Source of the DNA: Doris montereyensis
Lineage: Eukaryota > Mollusca > Gastropoda > Nudibranchia > Dorididae
DNA length: 64,000 nucleotides
Reading direction: 5' to 3'
NCBI GenBank assembly: GCA_037039925.1
Contig: JAXRKP010000097.1
Span: 227,501 to 291,500, forward strand
Shown: piece by piece, positions 44,197 through 57,204 of the stretch
Numbering within the stretch: position 1 is the first letter of the stretch
How the letters are laid out: the number at the start of each line of letters is the position of its first letter
Notes under the pieces: generated by a model
Told to the model about the DNA's origin: nothing
The model's input: the letters and a program-made list of their open reading frames with translations, nothing else
Databases searched by the model: none
Position numbers and translations under genes: made by a program

Positions 44197-44642
44197 CAAA
44201 AATATACAAAATATTGTACTGTATCTAAAAAAAGAGAGAAAGAGAGAGAGATGTAATTATTTTCTGTGATTCTTCTTGTTTTCCCCACTCGTCATAGACC
44301 AAATTTCAGAGAAAAGATAGAGAGAGAGAATAAAAAAAAAAAAGAGAAAGAGAGAAATAAGAGAGAGAAAAAATGAGCTTCAATTTTTCATTTCACTAAT
44401 TATGATAATGTTGGCACATATTAGAAATATTACGAATGCTAGTACTACTTCTGCGACTTATTTCACCACTATAATTATGATTAAATTTTGTTGTCATTGC
44501 TATCTTTGTCGTTTTTGTTGTTGTTATTGTTGTTGTTGTTGTTTTTTCATCGTCATTATTATCACCCTTAGTTCGCTTTGTTATGTGGATTGTGAAGTGT
44601 AAAATGATTTATGTGAACCTAACAGTATTGCCTGAAAAGGAT

Positions 44643-44648
44643 AATAAA

Positions 44649-44724
<76 letters not shown>
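44643..44724 (+). repeat. (ATT)n microsatellite
   Basis: Almost pure ATT trinucleotides. 44725-45140 shows nothing recognisable. Confidence 0.97.
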
Positions 44725-44725
<1 letters not shown>

Positions 44726-45144
44726 AACTTTGGAGAGGCTCTCAACTACTTATTGACACTGTTTCAAGTGCACCAGCACCTTTGCACTCATTTTGGGATG
44801 GTGCCTTTTGATTAAGGTGCGCGGAAAATGTTCTGGAACTTCCGGTCGATATAAGGCAATATTCATAATAGATCCTCAGGTTTTTTGGGTAGCGTTTATT
44901 ATGGCGATTAATATGAGTACCAACTTGCCATACCTTCGACAATATTTCTAGTTTTTATTGTATAATAGTTGTGTTGTTTCTAAAAAAATCGTATAAATTC
45001 AAAGAATCAATACTGAGCTTCTTTTATGATATCATTATGACGGGAATGAACTGCTCTATCCACTAGTATGATAGACTAGATTTGTCCCATTAAAAAAAAA
45101 AAAAATGGTATTCCCAGAACCCGCCCACCCCTACCCCCTTAACA

Positions 45145-45320
45145 CGCATTTCCCCCACTCTACCCAGGTTCGAATAGGTACAAACACTAGCTTTAGAGTA
45201 AAAACCTGCGTCATACTAGCGTCCTGGCCAGGAGGTGACTTTTGGTCACGCTATTGACACCGGGATAAGCTCGGGTCTATGGGCCGTAACGGCCCTTGAA
45301 GAAACTTTGCTTTACATCCA
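45145..45320 (+). mobile_element. tRNA-derived SINE, plus orientation, head missing
   Basis: Shares ACTAGCTTTAGAGTAAAAAC, AGCGTCCTGGCCAGGAGGTG and ATGGGCCGTAACGGCC with the copies at 18598 and 47862. It joins directly to a different SINE type at 45325. Confidence 0.65.
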
Positions 45321-45324
45321 CGGC

Positions 45325-45610
45325 TGAAGTGATCTCAGGGTCTTTTGGTAGGATTTTAATGTTGCCCGGACTGCTCTGTAAACAGCAAAAGGGATCTTTA
45401 ACGTGCACATAGTGTTGTGATCGGAGACACGGGACCTCCCTGTCATCGTCCGTTTCCGATGGACTAGGTGTTGATCCACCTACCTAGACCAGGGGTAGGG
45501 GGAGAGGTTTAATTCAAAGAAATTCGAGTCAATTTTGCAACCGTCAAGCTTGAACCCACGACTTTTTGTTTGAGGAGGCCGACACCAGGAGAGAGGCTGT
45601 GAGATTTGTG
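45325..45610 (-). mobile_element. SINE of a second type, minus orientation
   Basis: On the minus strand: a head with GTGGGTTCAAGC (box-B-like, about 45545-45556), then GTCTCCGATCACAACACTAT, GTGCACGTTAAAGATCC, and GTAAACAGCAAAAGGG seen on +. The plus copy at 56690-56965 shares GCACGTTAAAGATCCC and GGAGGTCCCGTGT. Confidence 0.65.
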
Positions 45611-45764
45611 TTCGTACGCTTGCTAGTCCAGAGAGGTCATGAGTGACGTACAAGAACTTGAGAGATTAATTGTACAAAATCAGTCCACGAGCGTCCATCA
45701 CACGCACAGTGACATGATGATGATGTTGATGGTGTAAGATTGTTGTCCATGATGACGATGACAG

Positions 45765-45935
45765 CCTAGATCTAGATCTAGATCTGGGTGATAGATTTCA
45801 CTAGCTATCTAGATCTCGTTACAATCTAGAAACTGCTTTAGTCGTATATCAGGTTCAATGGTTCAACAACACATCTAGAGATCTAGATTTAAATCTAGCT
45901 TAGAACATAGATCTAGAATCTAGTTTAGAATATAG
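45765..45935 (+). repeat. TCTAGATC-rich repeat
   Basis: Runs and scattered copies of AGATCTAGATC, self-complementary and able to form hairpins. The motif recurs singly across 45700-46930 and at 51660 and 52830. Confidence 0.85.
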
Positions 45936-46640
45936 ATCTAAGTCAGTATTCAATCACCGGTGTTCCACGCTCAAACGATAAGGCTAAATAGGCGCATTTA
46001 TTATGCCTAGACATCGAGGTGCAATATATTTTTTTAGTTTAGCAACCCGGTAGTTCCATGACGTCACACATGACCCCATATTCGACTACCAAGCGTAGGA
46101 AAAAATATCGCCTCCGGGTTATTATTCAGTGGGGTGGGGTTATTATGGGGTATGGATTTCACGTTGACTCTTCTCAAATTGTAAATGTGTACCGGCTATC
46201 TTTCTATCAAAATTATACATCCAAGGTGAAATACGCACTAGATAAAAAAATATTCACACGTGGTAAAGTAAACATTAAATAAATTGCACACTTGATAAAA
46301 GTATTTCTTAAGGACACCTACACACAAGTCACTTAAGACTTTGATAACTTGGATACCATCAGCTGGTCCTAACTGGCATTTTTAAAAATTTCAGATAAGT
46401 CGTTTACTCTCTTCCCTTATTGCATCGATACATTTGTAATTTATACACATTTCGCACCTTGTGTGTACATTTTTTGATTGATACGTTCCTTTCATTCATC
46501 CTCTATCATTTCTTCTTTCTAGACCCAGTGAGATATAGATCTAGTCTTATATTTATCATATTTTTCGTTCTTGTTTCCCGTATAAACTCAAACGTCTCTC
46601 TCTCCCGCTTTCTTTCTGCCTTTCTCTCTCTCTCGGGAAT

Positions 46641-46643
<3 letters not shown>

Positions 46644-46720
<77 letters not shown>
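46644..46720 (+). repeat. (CT)n microsatellite
   Basis: Pure CT with one CCC interruption. 46721-47190 holds no recognised gene; a CTGAAAAAGG...CGAAACGTCACG block at about 46956-46990 resembles the ends of Penelope-like retroelements. Confidence 0.95.
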
Positions 46721-47371
46721 CCCCCTTCTCTCTCCTCCTTCTCACAGGTTTTATTACTTATTTATTTTCATAAAACCTTTCATTCTAGATCTGAACCTTC
46801 AACTCTCGCTCATTCTTTACCCCCCCCTTGCTACGTTTCTTATCATCGGCGTCTTTCTTTCTTTTTTGTCCTTTATGTTTTTCTTCTGACATCACATTGT
46901 GTGATGCCTGAGGTAGTAGTTAGATCTAGATTCTAGATATTTCTCGTTTGTTGTCTGAAAAAGGGTTATACTTAACGAAACGTCACGTGTTTGTTCTGTC
47001 TTTATTAGTGGAGTTGTCACTTATTGTCATATTTGGCCTACACACAAGGGATAACACGTCTGGATAAAATACACACCCGGTAAGAAACACCACCACCACA
47101 ATGTGATTTAGTTAGCGGGAAGTGTTTCCATAGGATCGTCTCTGTACAACACGACATAATTGAATATATTATCATCTCTCAGACCTGGTACCATCACGTG
47201 ATCGTAGATCGCAGTGGTACCAAATCAACACATCAGGACAGAGCAAAGCTGTTGTACGGATTGCATCAAGCGTCGCACCAACAGCTTCACAGGCACCGGT
47301 ACTACTATCCATGCTGCAATGGGCAATGGGCTTACGTAAACCAGTCTGTCTGTCTAGCTTTATCTAACGCC

Positions 47372-47752
47372 GTCTACAACGGTGTTTCTCAAAACGCCTT
47401 CTACAGCAGTGTTTCTCAAAACGCCGTCTACAGCGGTGTTTCTCAAAACGCCTTCTACAGCAGTGTTTCTCAAAACGCCGTCTATAGCAGTGTTTCTCAA
47501 AACGCCTTCTACAGCAGTGTTTCTCAAAACGCCTTCTATAGCAGTGTTTCTCAAAGCCTTCTACAGCAGTATTTCTCAAAACGCCTTCTACAGCGGTGCT
47601 TCTCAGTAAACACCCTTCTACAGCAGTGTTTCTCAAAACGCCGTCTATAGCAGTGTTTCTCAAAACCCCTTCTACAGCAGTGTTTCTCAAAACGCCTTCT
47701 ACAGCAGTTTTCTCAAAACGCATTTCTAATTTAGCAGTGTTTCTCAAAACTA
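47372..47752 (+). repeat. Minisatellite, about 27-bp unit
   Basis: About 14 units of GTTTCTCAAAACGCC plus TCTACAGCAGT, with CTTCTACAGC and CGTCTACAGC variants alternating. The unit is divisible by three, so repeat peptides appear in several frames (artefacts). Confidence 0.92.
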
Positions 47753-47861
47753 CCTGATGTGGTGTATCGGCCGTATTTTATTTTTTCAATGTGCCACAGA
47801 CCCAGTGAGAAATAAGCTTAAAGTAACAACAACTTTTTTCCCGACCAAATTCTTAATCTTC

Positions 47862-48135
47862 ACGGTGGCCGAGAGAGTTAGGCTGCTCGAACTGGGGATC
47901 ATGAGTTCGAATCCAAGCAAAGCTAGGTCCTCTCTCTCTCTCTCTCTCTGGCAATTTCCCCACTCTACTAAATGTGTACAATCACTACTTTGGGAGTAAT
48001 AACTCTACGTCAGACTAGCGTCCTGTCCAGGAGGTGACTATTATCATCACCTGTTCGCTTCACACTATTAAAATCGCGATAAGCTCCAGCTCTATAGGTC
48101 ATAACGGCCTTGAAAGGAACATTACTTTTACCGGT
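47862..48135 (+). mobile_element. tRNA-derived SINE, plus orientation, near full length
   Basis: The head GGTGGCCGAGAGAGTTAGGC (box-A-like) and GAGTTCGAATCC (box B) resemble a class II tRNA gene. A (TC)n stretch, the AGCGTCCTG core and the end GGTCATAACGGCC follow. This is the reference copy for the family here. Confidence 0.75.
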
Positions 48136-48629
48136 TGTCTGACAAAGGGTACCGTCAGTGTTTGTTCGAGTACCACACGTTGAGTAGAACTGTACATATA
48201 CATTTAAAAAATCAAGTGTGGACTTATGATAGTCCGTATAATATATCCGTACAAGTGTGGGCTCTCGAACACGACATAAATTAATTACCCCCCCCCCAGA
48301 GTTATACATACTAAAGTCCCTATCTCCCACCTCTATATGGATCATACGGTACAACAGACTGTAAGGCGCTTTGTATGGTGTACAATAACATTCTGCCTAG
48401 ATCCTGCTCCGCCACTAGCTGGGCACTCCTTGATACCTGAGTTGAGTGGGGAAAGCAAAACCTTTTCTTTGACTACAGCGTCGTGTAGAAAATCCCAGCG
48501 CAGCCAAAACATTCAGTGTTATGTGTAGTGATTACAAACTCACAACACACTAATTGTCTCACTTGTCCAACCATGGTTTTGAACAGGATCTGGTTGTGAT
48601 TACACACAATAATTCTAAACAATTAATTG

Positions 48630-48737
48630 ATTAGGATGATAATAATAATGATAATAATGATGAGAATAATAATGATAATAATAATAAAAATAATAATAAT
48701 GATAACAATAATATAATAAAAATAAGAATAGTAAGAC

Positions 48738-48792
<55 letters not shown>

Positions 48793-48796
48793 TAAT
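48630..48796 (+). repeat. (AAT)n-type microsatellite
   Basis: GATAATAAT then AAT runs that end exactly where the second LTR copy begins. Confidence 0.93.
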
Positions 48797-48805
48797 TGAA
48801 TAATG

Positions 48806-48932
48806 ACGATACATATACGTATGTGTGATTATCTTCCTTTGCATATGTATTTATATTACTTGTCATAACTATTTACATCATTAATTACCCCATCCATGTC
48901 AGTCCATATCTATGGATCATACGGTACAACAG

Positions 48933-49007
<75 letters not shown>

Positions 49008-49256
49008 GTATCAGTCAGTGTTGTCCAATGTATCCAATGTATAACATGTATGGTTGTCAATACCATATTATGATTACATGTTGTTATTTGTCCTCCTTTG
49101 ATGTATTATCACTTGTGTAAGCAATAGTGGCCACCGTTGTAATATATCGAGTACAATAGTGATGCCATGTCATCAACGCAATAAAAAGTAATTGTTCTGT
49201 ACGTAAATCTTGGCCTTCCTTGTTTGTACTAATTTACCATAACCGTTGTAATATAC
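48806..49256 (+). repeat. Diverged LTR copy of gypsy element 2, with insertion
   Basis: Matches 42322-42655 from ATATACGTATGTGTGATTAT to the CATAACCGTTGTAATATACA end. The LTR start is replaced by AAT repeat. Within it, 48875-49010 contains inserted sequence including GGATCATACGGTACAACAG and a long (AT)n run. Confidence 0.8.
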
Positions 49257-49260
49257 AACA

Positions 49261-49478
<218 letters not shown>

Positions 49479-49513
49479 AAGAAATAGCATTTGCCAGGTT
49501 TGTCTATCCACAG

Positions 49514-49646
49514 GCGGCATCTTCCATCTGGAACCAAGTGACAAGATCCTGGTCCTTGTCAGTGCCCCGCTCATCAACATGAACGGTAAGGAGAGCAGCT
49601 TTCTAGGCCTGTTCATGATGGACGACAAACCGCAAGCAGTCCTAGG

Positions 49647-49677
<31 letters not shown>

Positions 49678-49725
49678 ATATCATTATCAATATCATCATC
49701 ATCATCATCATCATCATTATCATGA
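49514..49725 (+). CDS. TNF-family-like last exon, copy 2, reading through into poly-Ser
   Basis: Same acceptor as copy 1. The coding part agrees apart from a few changes (Gln to Glu, Ala to Pro, Thr to Met). Loss of two bases in the CAG cluster near 49633 abolishes the TAG of copy 1. The frame then reads GGATCATCA... as a Ser-rich tail through the (TCA)n microsatellite to TGA at 49723-49725. Whether it is expressed is unknown; no upstream exon is visible. Confidence 0.5.
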
Positions 49726-50155
49726 GGCTCAACAAAAGTCTGACGTCACTTCCGGAACCATTTCCTCGACAGCCGTTATCATCAAAATGTTGAGTTTATT
49801 AATAACAGCTTATTGACATAATAGTATTATAATAATAATGTTAAGCAATAGAAATGGGAAAAAGAGGAACTACAGGAGATTTGTAGCATGTAAAACATGT
49901 AGCAATCTAATACTAATACTAATACAGAGAATAAAGAGTGAAGAAACAGGAATTATGTTCATATCAATATTGTTATTAACTGGAAAGGGACAAAATAAAA
50001 TTTTACGTCATAACATCTTCTTGTCTTTATTTAAGATTCTTATGTAGTTTTAAATGAGAGTATATTATAACATATTATATAACTAATATCAGTCACCAGC
50101 ATAATCAAAGGGTGTGAACTGACTCACAACTGGGATTAAAAAAACACAACTTATA

Positions 50156-50975
50156 ATGTAACTATACTTATAGGCTTTGCCTGAGTAAACTATGTGAATG
50201 AGAGAATAAAGAGTGACAGTGTAGTAGTGCAAGTTAATGAAAAATATGTTTACTTGAAAAATCTCTAAAGAGAAATTCTAAAAGCATTTGTAAGTATTCA
50301 TGTAATCAATTAGCTGAAAATGATAAAGCTCGAACATTATAAGTGCAAAAATTCTTTATGTTGTCGTTTACAAAGGGCAAAGTCAATTTGTAGACAGAAG
50401 TCTAAAGTAATTGAAGAATTAAATGTAAACAAAATGTGTTCCAATTCCAAAGCATTTGATATTGCTGTACGTAAGGGTGATTTCACCAGTTACTGAGCAC
50501 GTGGAAACGAGGCCAAGATTTTAATTATTCTTTTACATTGAATAGTGAAATTGTGATGATTTTTTATACTATTTTTTATCTCTCCTGGCGAATTTTGCAA
50601 ATATTGTGTGGGAGTACTATTTTACATAATGAAATGTCTTTTATTTATTACTTGAAGCCCCTGAGCTTGTTGTCTGTGTATATGTTAGTGTAATCAGTAA
50701 ATATGAGAAGTTTGTGATTGTAACTTTTGGAAATATCACGCCCCAAAGTTGGCATGTTGAGTCGTTATAAGAATACCCATAATTTGAAATTTTCAAACGG
50801 GTGTAAAATTGTTAAAAATGTAAATACAATGATAATTTTGATATCAAAATGCTTGAAATCAAAATATCTATGCATGCAAAGTGATGAAAACAACAAATTA
50901 TGGAATTAAAAAATCAGTTTGGAGTACCTACTTTTATGACAATATAACAATATAATTAAAGTGTAATAGTGAAGT
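50156..50975 (+). other. Non-coding stretch
   Basis: AT-rich, no gene recognised. Confidence 0.5.
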
Positions 50976-50979
50976 CATT

Positions 50980-51640
<661 letters not shown>

Positions 51641-52290
51641 AAGTGAAAATAAGGAGAGATCAAGATTCTAGACTACTAGATCTAAATTCTAAGTGTACTT
51701 ACCTATTTTAGGAAGGTCGGTATAGAGTAAAACAATACATACAGGCCTCTTGTACAAGGAAAGAAAATCGTAGAAAGTGAATGATACAAAAGTAAACAGT
51801 GTAGATCTAATACTTCACCGGGCCTTTTGTTACATTTCCTTCCAGTGATTTACGACTCTACGCGGGAAAAATCTTACGGTGGTAGTGAAAATTTGTCAGA
51901 CCAGAAAATAAATATAAAAACTTTAAAAGCCTAAAACTCAGCTAATAAAGATGCGACAGAGTGGTTCTATATCACAAATTGTAGCCCATGAGATGCTCTA
52001 TCAACTGTGCAAGTTTCATGCTTTCACTCCCATTTTGCACAATTCGAGGGTTTGTGTCTCTAATTCCCCCTACTAATGTAGACTTTGTGTAAGAATCGAC
52101 GAAAACCTTTCATTATTTCACGACAAGTACGAATCCTAGATTCAATATCGATATCAGTTTTGAAATACTCGATCTCACCCGAGAAATAAACATGGCGAAT
52201 TTGTTTTCAGTACTTCCGCTTTCATGAAAATGGAGATGCATTGATGAAGTGAAATATTGACCTGCTACAGGCCTTAATTTGATTGTAACC

Positions 52291-52389
52291 ATGTCTGAAA
52301 GAAAATTCGCTGAAGGATTACACAAGAGAGGTGAAGCGGCCAGGATAAGGGAATCAGTTTCTCAAGCCCTCAGGCAGAGTGCGATCCAG
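52291..52389 (+). CDS. Orphan first coding exon of an unknown gene
   Basis: The ATG at 52291 opens 33 codons, starting MSERKFAEGLHKRGEAAR and ending RQSAIQ, closed by a strong donor CAG|GTAAGC. The peptide is charged and helical. The sequence before it (about 52190-52290) lacks coding signal and may be 5' UTR. I do not recognise the protein and found no following exon up to the terminal minisatellite, so the rest of the gene probably lies beyond the window or across the repeats. Confidence 0.5.
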
Positions 52390-53600
52390 GTAAGCTTTCG
52401 TTCATGTGATTGCATGTCAGTGTCAGTGTCTGTCCTCAGTCCAAGTGTTCGTTTATATTGTGATCGTGTGAAGCCGAGTGGAACTCAGAAAGGAAAAGTT
52501 TGAGTGAATGGAAGAAAAGAAAACAGACACTAATGCTTTTGTTTATATACAAAGGCTTTCATATATCTTCCTCTGTCAAACCATGAATGATGGCAGTGAC
52601 AACGCCGATACATTATATTTATTATTAATGAATGGTGGGTTTCCTTGAACGAAAACGATCATGTCGTTAGTTGGTCCAATCCGTCATGTTGAGTTGTCAT
52701 CAGTGCCATTTCTAGATAGAGACAGACTAGGCTTGTTTTGACTGAATACTCTGATAGACTGGAGCAATATCAGTTGTCACCTATTAGGGACATCATTGAG
52801 AATATATCTTTGAGACGTCAGTAAGCTAGCTCTAGACTAGATCTAGAACATCCAGTTCTGTAAATGCTCCCTTAGAACTGTTATAAATTCTCTCAAACTG
52901 TTACATAAAATTTCTCTTTATTTCACTATAAGTTCTCTTTTCAATAAAAAAAAAAAATGTTGTTTGTTGCATACAAGTTCTATCAAGAATCTGTTGTGAT
53001 CATATTATTTGGTTTGGTCTTCTAGTTGGTGGTTGTACTACTGTTAAATGTCGCTAAACTGATGTTACAGTGGCCGTGTTTGTTGATGAATTTAGGGAAA
53101 CTCAAGATATTCCATCACATCACCAATTAGAATGCACAGTTTATATACAATTGTTTTTTTATTCTTACAAGAAAGACTCATTTTTAGAATAGAATCTAAT
53201 TCATCTTTTGTCTTTTAACGTCATAAGATGATTTATTAACACAAAAATAGGTTCCTTTCTCTATTTGGCCTCTACTTCTGGTCTTTAAGTAGCCGGATTG
53301 ACATATATACCACTCTAATGTACAATTTGACACACATTATTTTAATATTTACACTTCTTAATTGTAGGTTTGTCTCAATTTATAAAATGACAATACATTA
53401 AGAATTTCCATATTCTGGCAAATTCAAGGGACATTTAAACTAAAATAAAGAGTTTGGGGGAAAAAGAGTGCATGTTTTTGACAGCTTGCTGTCAGTCACA
53501 GCAGTACTCTGCCACTGTTTGAGACAGCAATCTGACATGGTGAGAGACCCAAGAAGATAGCGAACAGTTTAATAAAATTCATCACGATTGGTTAGAAAGT
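52390..53600 (+). other. Presumed intron, nothing recognised
   Basis: No coding block with splice context was seen. Confidence 0.4.
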
Positions 53601-53625
53601 CAATGACCACGAGGTAGGACATGAT

Positions 53626-53894
53626 ACAGGGTGGCCCAGAAATCCCTACTCAACCATAATATCTTATATATATCCAATGTGTGTGTATTGTCCTTATTCC
53701 CACTGCATAATATATTATATTATCTAGCGCCATGGTCTGTGGGACATTTTCTAAGCATAGCAGGGGTTATTGTTCCAAATGTGGCAGTAACAGAGCTCTA
53801 TCTATTTATAAATACGTACATAATATGTGTGTACAAACTTTAACATGATATTAATAACAGACATGGATGTGTAGGGACTTATAGGCCACCCTGT
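53626..53894 (+). mobile_element. MITE with mariner-like terminal inverted repeats
   Basis: The left end ACAGGGTGGCCCAGAAATCC and the right end, read in reverse, ACAGGGTGGCCTATAAGTCC pair over about 24 bp with few mismatches. The element is 269 bp with no open frame. The CAGGGTGGCC terminus is typical of mariner-type elements. The expected TA duplication is clear only on the left. Confidence 0.65.
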
Positions 53895-55610
53895 CTATAT
53901 ATGTATCGGATTGGAATCAACCATTGAATCGAAAGTGTCTAATTTTTGTTTACTATAGTACAAGTGACCAACAGATTTTTACCTTTCGTAAAATCTATCA
54001 CAAACTCTATTATAGGTTGAACAATCCCCCCCAACACAAGTAAGATTCCTCCAGCATCTCATCCCAATGGCTGTGTTGCTCGTTATTTTGATGGAAATTA
54101 GATTTCATCCAAAGATGATTTGACATATATATATATGTTCACTTATTATTGAATTTTTGCTCACCAGCAAAATTTCAATGGTGCGCCTGTCTAGAAATGC
54201 TCCCCTCTTTGGTCTCTTTGGTGAAGGAATAACTGAAATCGGGAAACTTGATAAGTCTATATATATCTCTAAGTTCTTTTACTCGAAGTGGCTAACTGTC
54301 ACGCCTGATGGACAGCTTCTGATGGCTGTCTGTCATTGCCACGCCTGCTTCTGGGTCTACCATTAAGTGGAATTTAGTCTCGAGGCCTTTGTTTCTCACC
54401 TGTGGAGCATACTTTTATCAAACTTCACTCAGCTGAGACGATCATGAAAAAAAAGCGTCATTCAAGTGTTTTTTTTTTTATTAGAAAGGAACAATATCAT
54501 CAAACTCCATTTACATTGGGGCAAAGTTTTCATGCATAATTCAACATGTCATTAGGGATGAGGGTTTTTGTTTTATTTGGTTTGTTGTTTTTAAATTAAT
54601 TATTTCTTCAGATTAGAATTACTGAAAAATTGATACTGTTTTAATAGAATTATAATACAGACCAACGAGAGAAAATGTTTTCAAATTCAATAAAAGAGTT
54701 GTATATTATACATACAGTGGTCACTGGATAAACACACACCCTTTTGGTGCAGGAAAAAGCATGCTTTTATGCATACACGGTGTGTTTTGAGAACACTTAA
54801 TTTATATATTATAGTAAAAATTCGATCAGCAGATGTAGGCATGTGTTTGTGCAGAGTGTTTTTATCCAGCGAGTAGTGTGTATTGCAATAGAATCATTGA
54901 AGATCTAGAGGTGTCTATAGTTACAATCAAGGTAGGCCCTATACGTTACTCAGCTTTGTGTTACAAATATTTATGTTAGGGCATATTACTGGTTGCAGAG
55001 TGGCCCACCAGATGTGAGTTTGCTGAGATATAATATTATATATATTATATGCCCTTTTGTTTTTTTTAATGTTTTCACTGCACACACAATCTTCCTTTGC
55101 TTAATTGCACATGACCTCAAACCACCCATGAGTCAGGAACTCAAACAAGGTGACTTGTATAACGTATGGATAAGAGTAAAATATTACGATATAAATTCAT
55201 TAAATATTTTATATATTTAAAACAAACATTTACGTAATATATTATTATAAATAATTCAGTTATTATTATGTCTTGAGTAATGAAGCAAAACAAGGATGTT
55301 TGATCTAGCTAGTGGATGTATAAGGTTTAATAAGGGCATTATAAATGATTATAAAATAGATTTTCTTGTTTCTCGGTAAAAAATAACGATGTAATATTTT
55401 ATAGTTCTAAAAAATATAGAGAAAAAAATTATACACATGACATTATTATGTGTTGAAAACATCAAAGTAAGCATACAGTGTTTACATGTTTCTCCATAGC
55501 ATTACATTTATATGGTGTGTATGTAGGTTATATCAGCTTGGCGTTCCAGGTTGTTCTTTTTCTTTTCTATTTTTTTCCTTCTTCAAGTACAAATCTCGCA
55601 GTGTTTCCTT
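53895..55610 (+). other. Non-coding stretch
   Basis: AT-rich, no gene or repeat recognised with confidence. Confidence 0.45.
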
Positions 55611-55611
55611 G

Positions 55612-55775
55612 GGGGAAAAAATGAAGTAAAATGGGGGGACATGGAGCTATGTTGCCAAGGAAGTAAAAATAATGGTGGGACATAGAGCTATGTTGCCAAG
55701 GAAGTAAAATGGTGGGACACAGAGCTATGTTGCCAAGGAAGTAAAATGGTGGGACATAGATCTATGTTACCAAGG
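55612..55775 (+). repeat. Tandem repeat, about 38-bp unit, 4 copies
   Basis: Units share GGTGGGACATAGAGCTATGT and TGCCAAGGAAGTAAAA. Each unit contains the palindrome ACATAGAGCTATGT (one mismatch). Confidence 0.88.
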
Positions 55776-55872
55776 CTACGAAGAGGGCTCTTTGAAGTTT
55801 GAATGAAGTTGTTAAATTTGTTACCATGGAACTCTTAGATTAGAGGCCAGCAGTCGCATACGTTTTGAGACA

Positions 55873-56038
55873 AAATAATAATGAGGATGATTATGATAAA
55901 GATAATAATAATGATAATAATAATAATAATTATATAATAAGAATAATAATAATTATAATAATAATAAATAATAATTATAATAATAAGAATAATAATAATT
56001 ATAAGAATAATAATAATTATAATAATAAATAATAATAA

Positions 56039-56096
<58 letters not shown>
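55873..56096 (+). repeat. (AAT)n-type microsatellite
   Basis: AAT runs with AAG and ATT interruptions. Confidence 0.95.
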
Positions 56097-56097
<1 letters not shown>

Positions 56098-56333
56098 TCA
56101 TCTCAATGCCCTCGTGGACAGTTTGCAGAAGGCTATTCCCACACACCGGCTTGTGAAGGCAACACGGCCTGTCTGTCAGCTGTATATTATATCTCCCAGT
56201 TGCCATCTTTTGCTGTCAGTGAAATCTGTTGACAAACTGCTGTGTACCGGCTGTCTTTCTCTCCACTGGTGAGATGAGACCTACAGTATTATGTTAGGAT
56301 GGGAGGGGGTTGTGTGTGCGAGGGTGAGCGATT

Positions 56334-56335
<2 letters not shown>

Positions 56336-56423
<88 letters not shown>
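56336..56423 (+). repeat. (GA)n microsatellite
   Basis: Pure GA. Confidence 0.97.
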
Positions 56424-56426
<3 letters not shown>

Positions 56427-56684
56427 CGTAGAGTGTAGAGACAGCCAGACATAGATGTAGACATGGAAGAGAGGTAGAAAGTGTGTTGTCGTGGATGATA
56501 GGGTCAGGGACAGGTCATGGTCACCTGCCAAAGAGACAGAGGAGGGTTGGGGAGGGGTATCGATGAGACGATACCAAGGTAATCATATTTTGATAATGCA
56601 TGCACGTGTAGTACATGGTGTAACAATGATGACGACAGCCTAGAACGGTGCCCAGCTTCCAAGACATGCGAGAGGGCACCTGCT

Positions 56685-56965
56685 ACTCCAGAGGCAATGT
56701 GGCGGCCTCTCAACCAGAATGTAGTGGGTTCGAGCTCCGCCGACGGTTGACAAATTTTCGGGAAAAATCTATCCCCCCTTTCCTGGTAGGTGGTTCGATA
56801 CTTAGTTCCGTCGGAGACGGACGATAAAAAGGAGGTCCCGTGTGCAGATCACAACACTCTGTGCACGTTAAAGATCCCTTGGCTGTTTACAAGGCAGACC
56901 AGGCAAAATTAAACATTCTATCAAAAATCACCTTAGTTGTGGATGTGAGTAGATTAAATCGAACG
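56685..56965 (+). mobile_element. SINE of the second type, plus orientation
   Basis: Head with GTGGCGGCCTCTCAACCAGA and GTGGGTTCGAGCTCC (box-B-like), body with GGAGGTCCCGTGTGCAGATC and GCACGTTAAAGATCCCTTGG, and an AT-rich end. The inverted relative is at 45325-45610. Confidence 0.7.
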
Positions 56966-57204
56966 AAATGCGAGATTTTGCATATACAGTGGTGGTGGTG
57001 GTGGGTGTGTGTGTTTGTGATTGTCGTTGCTCGACTGTTGTAGCCTGTCGACTGCTCTCTTCTTGAAACTACGGTGCATTATTATCCGTCTACTGTTTAT
57101 TTGTCTGTCGGGCTGTCTCTGTCTGTCTGCCTCCTCTCTTTCCCCCATCCCTCCCTTTCTCTCTGTCTCTGTCCGTCTGACTCTATCTCCGTTTGTCTGT
57201 CTCT

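Noticed and set aside
47862..47915. Functional tRNA gene
   Set aside because: Box A and box B are present, but it is the head of a multi-copy SINE and no clean cloverleaf was seen.
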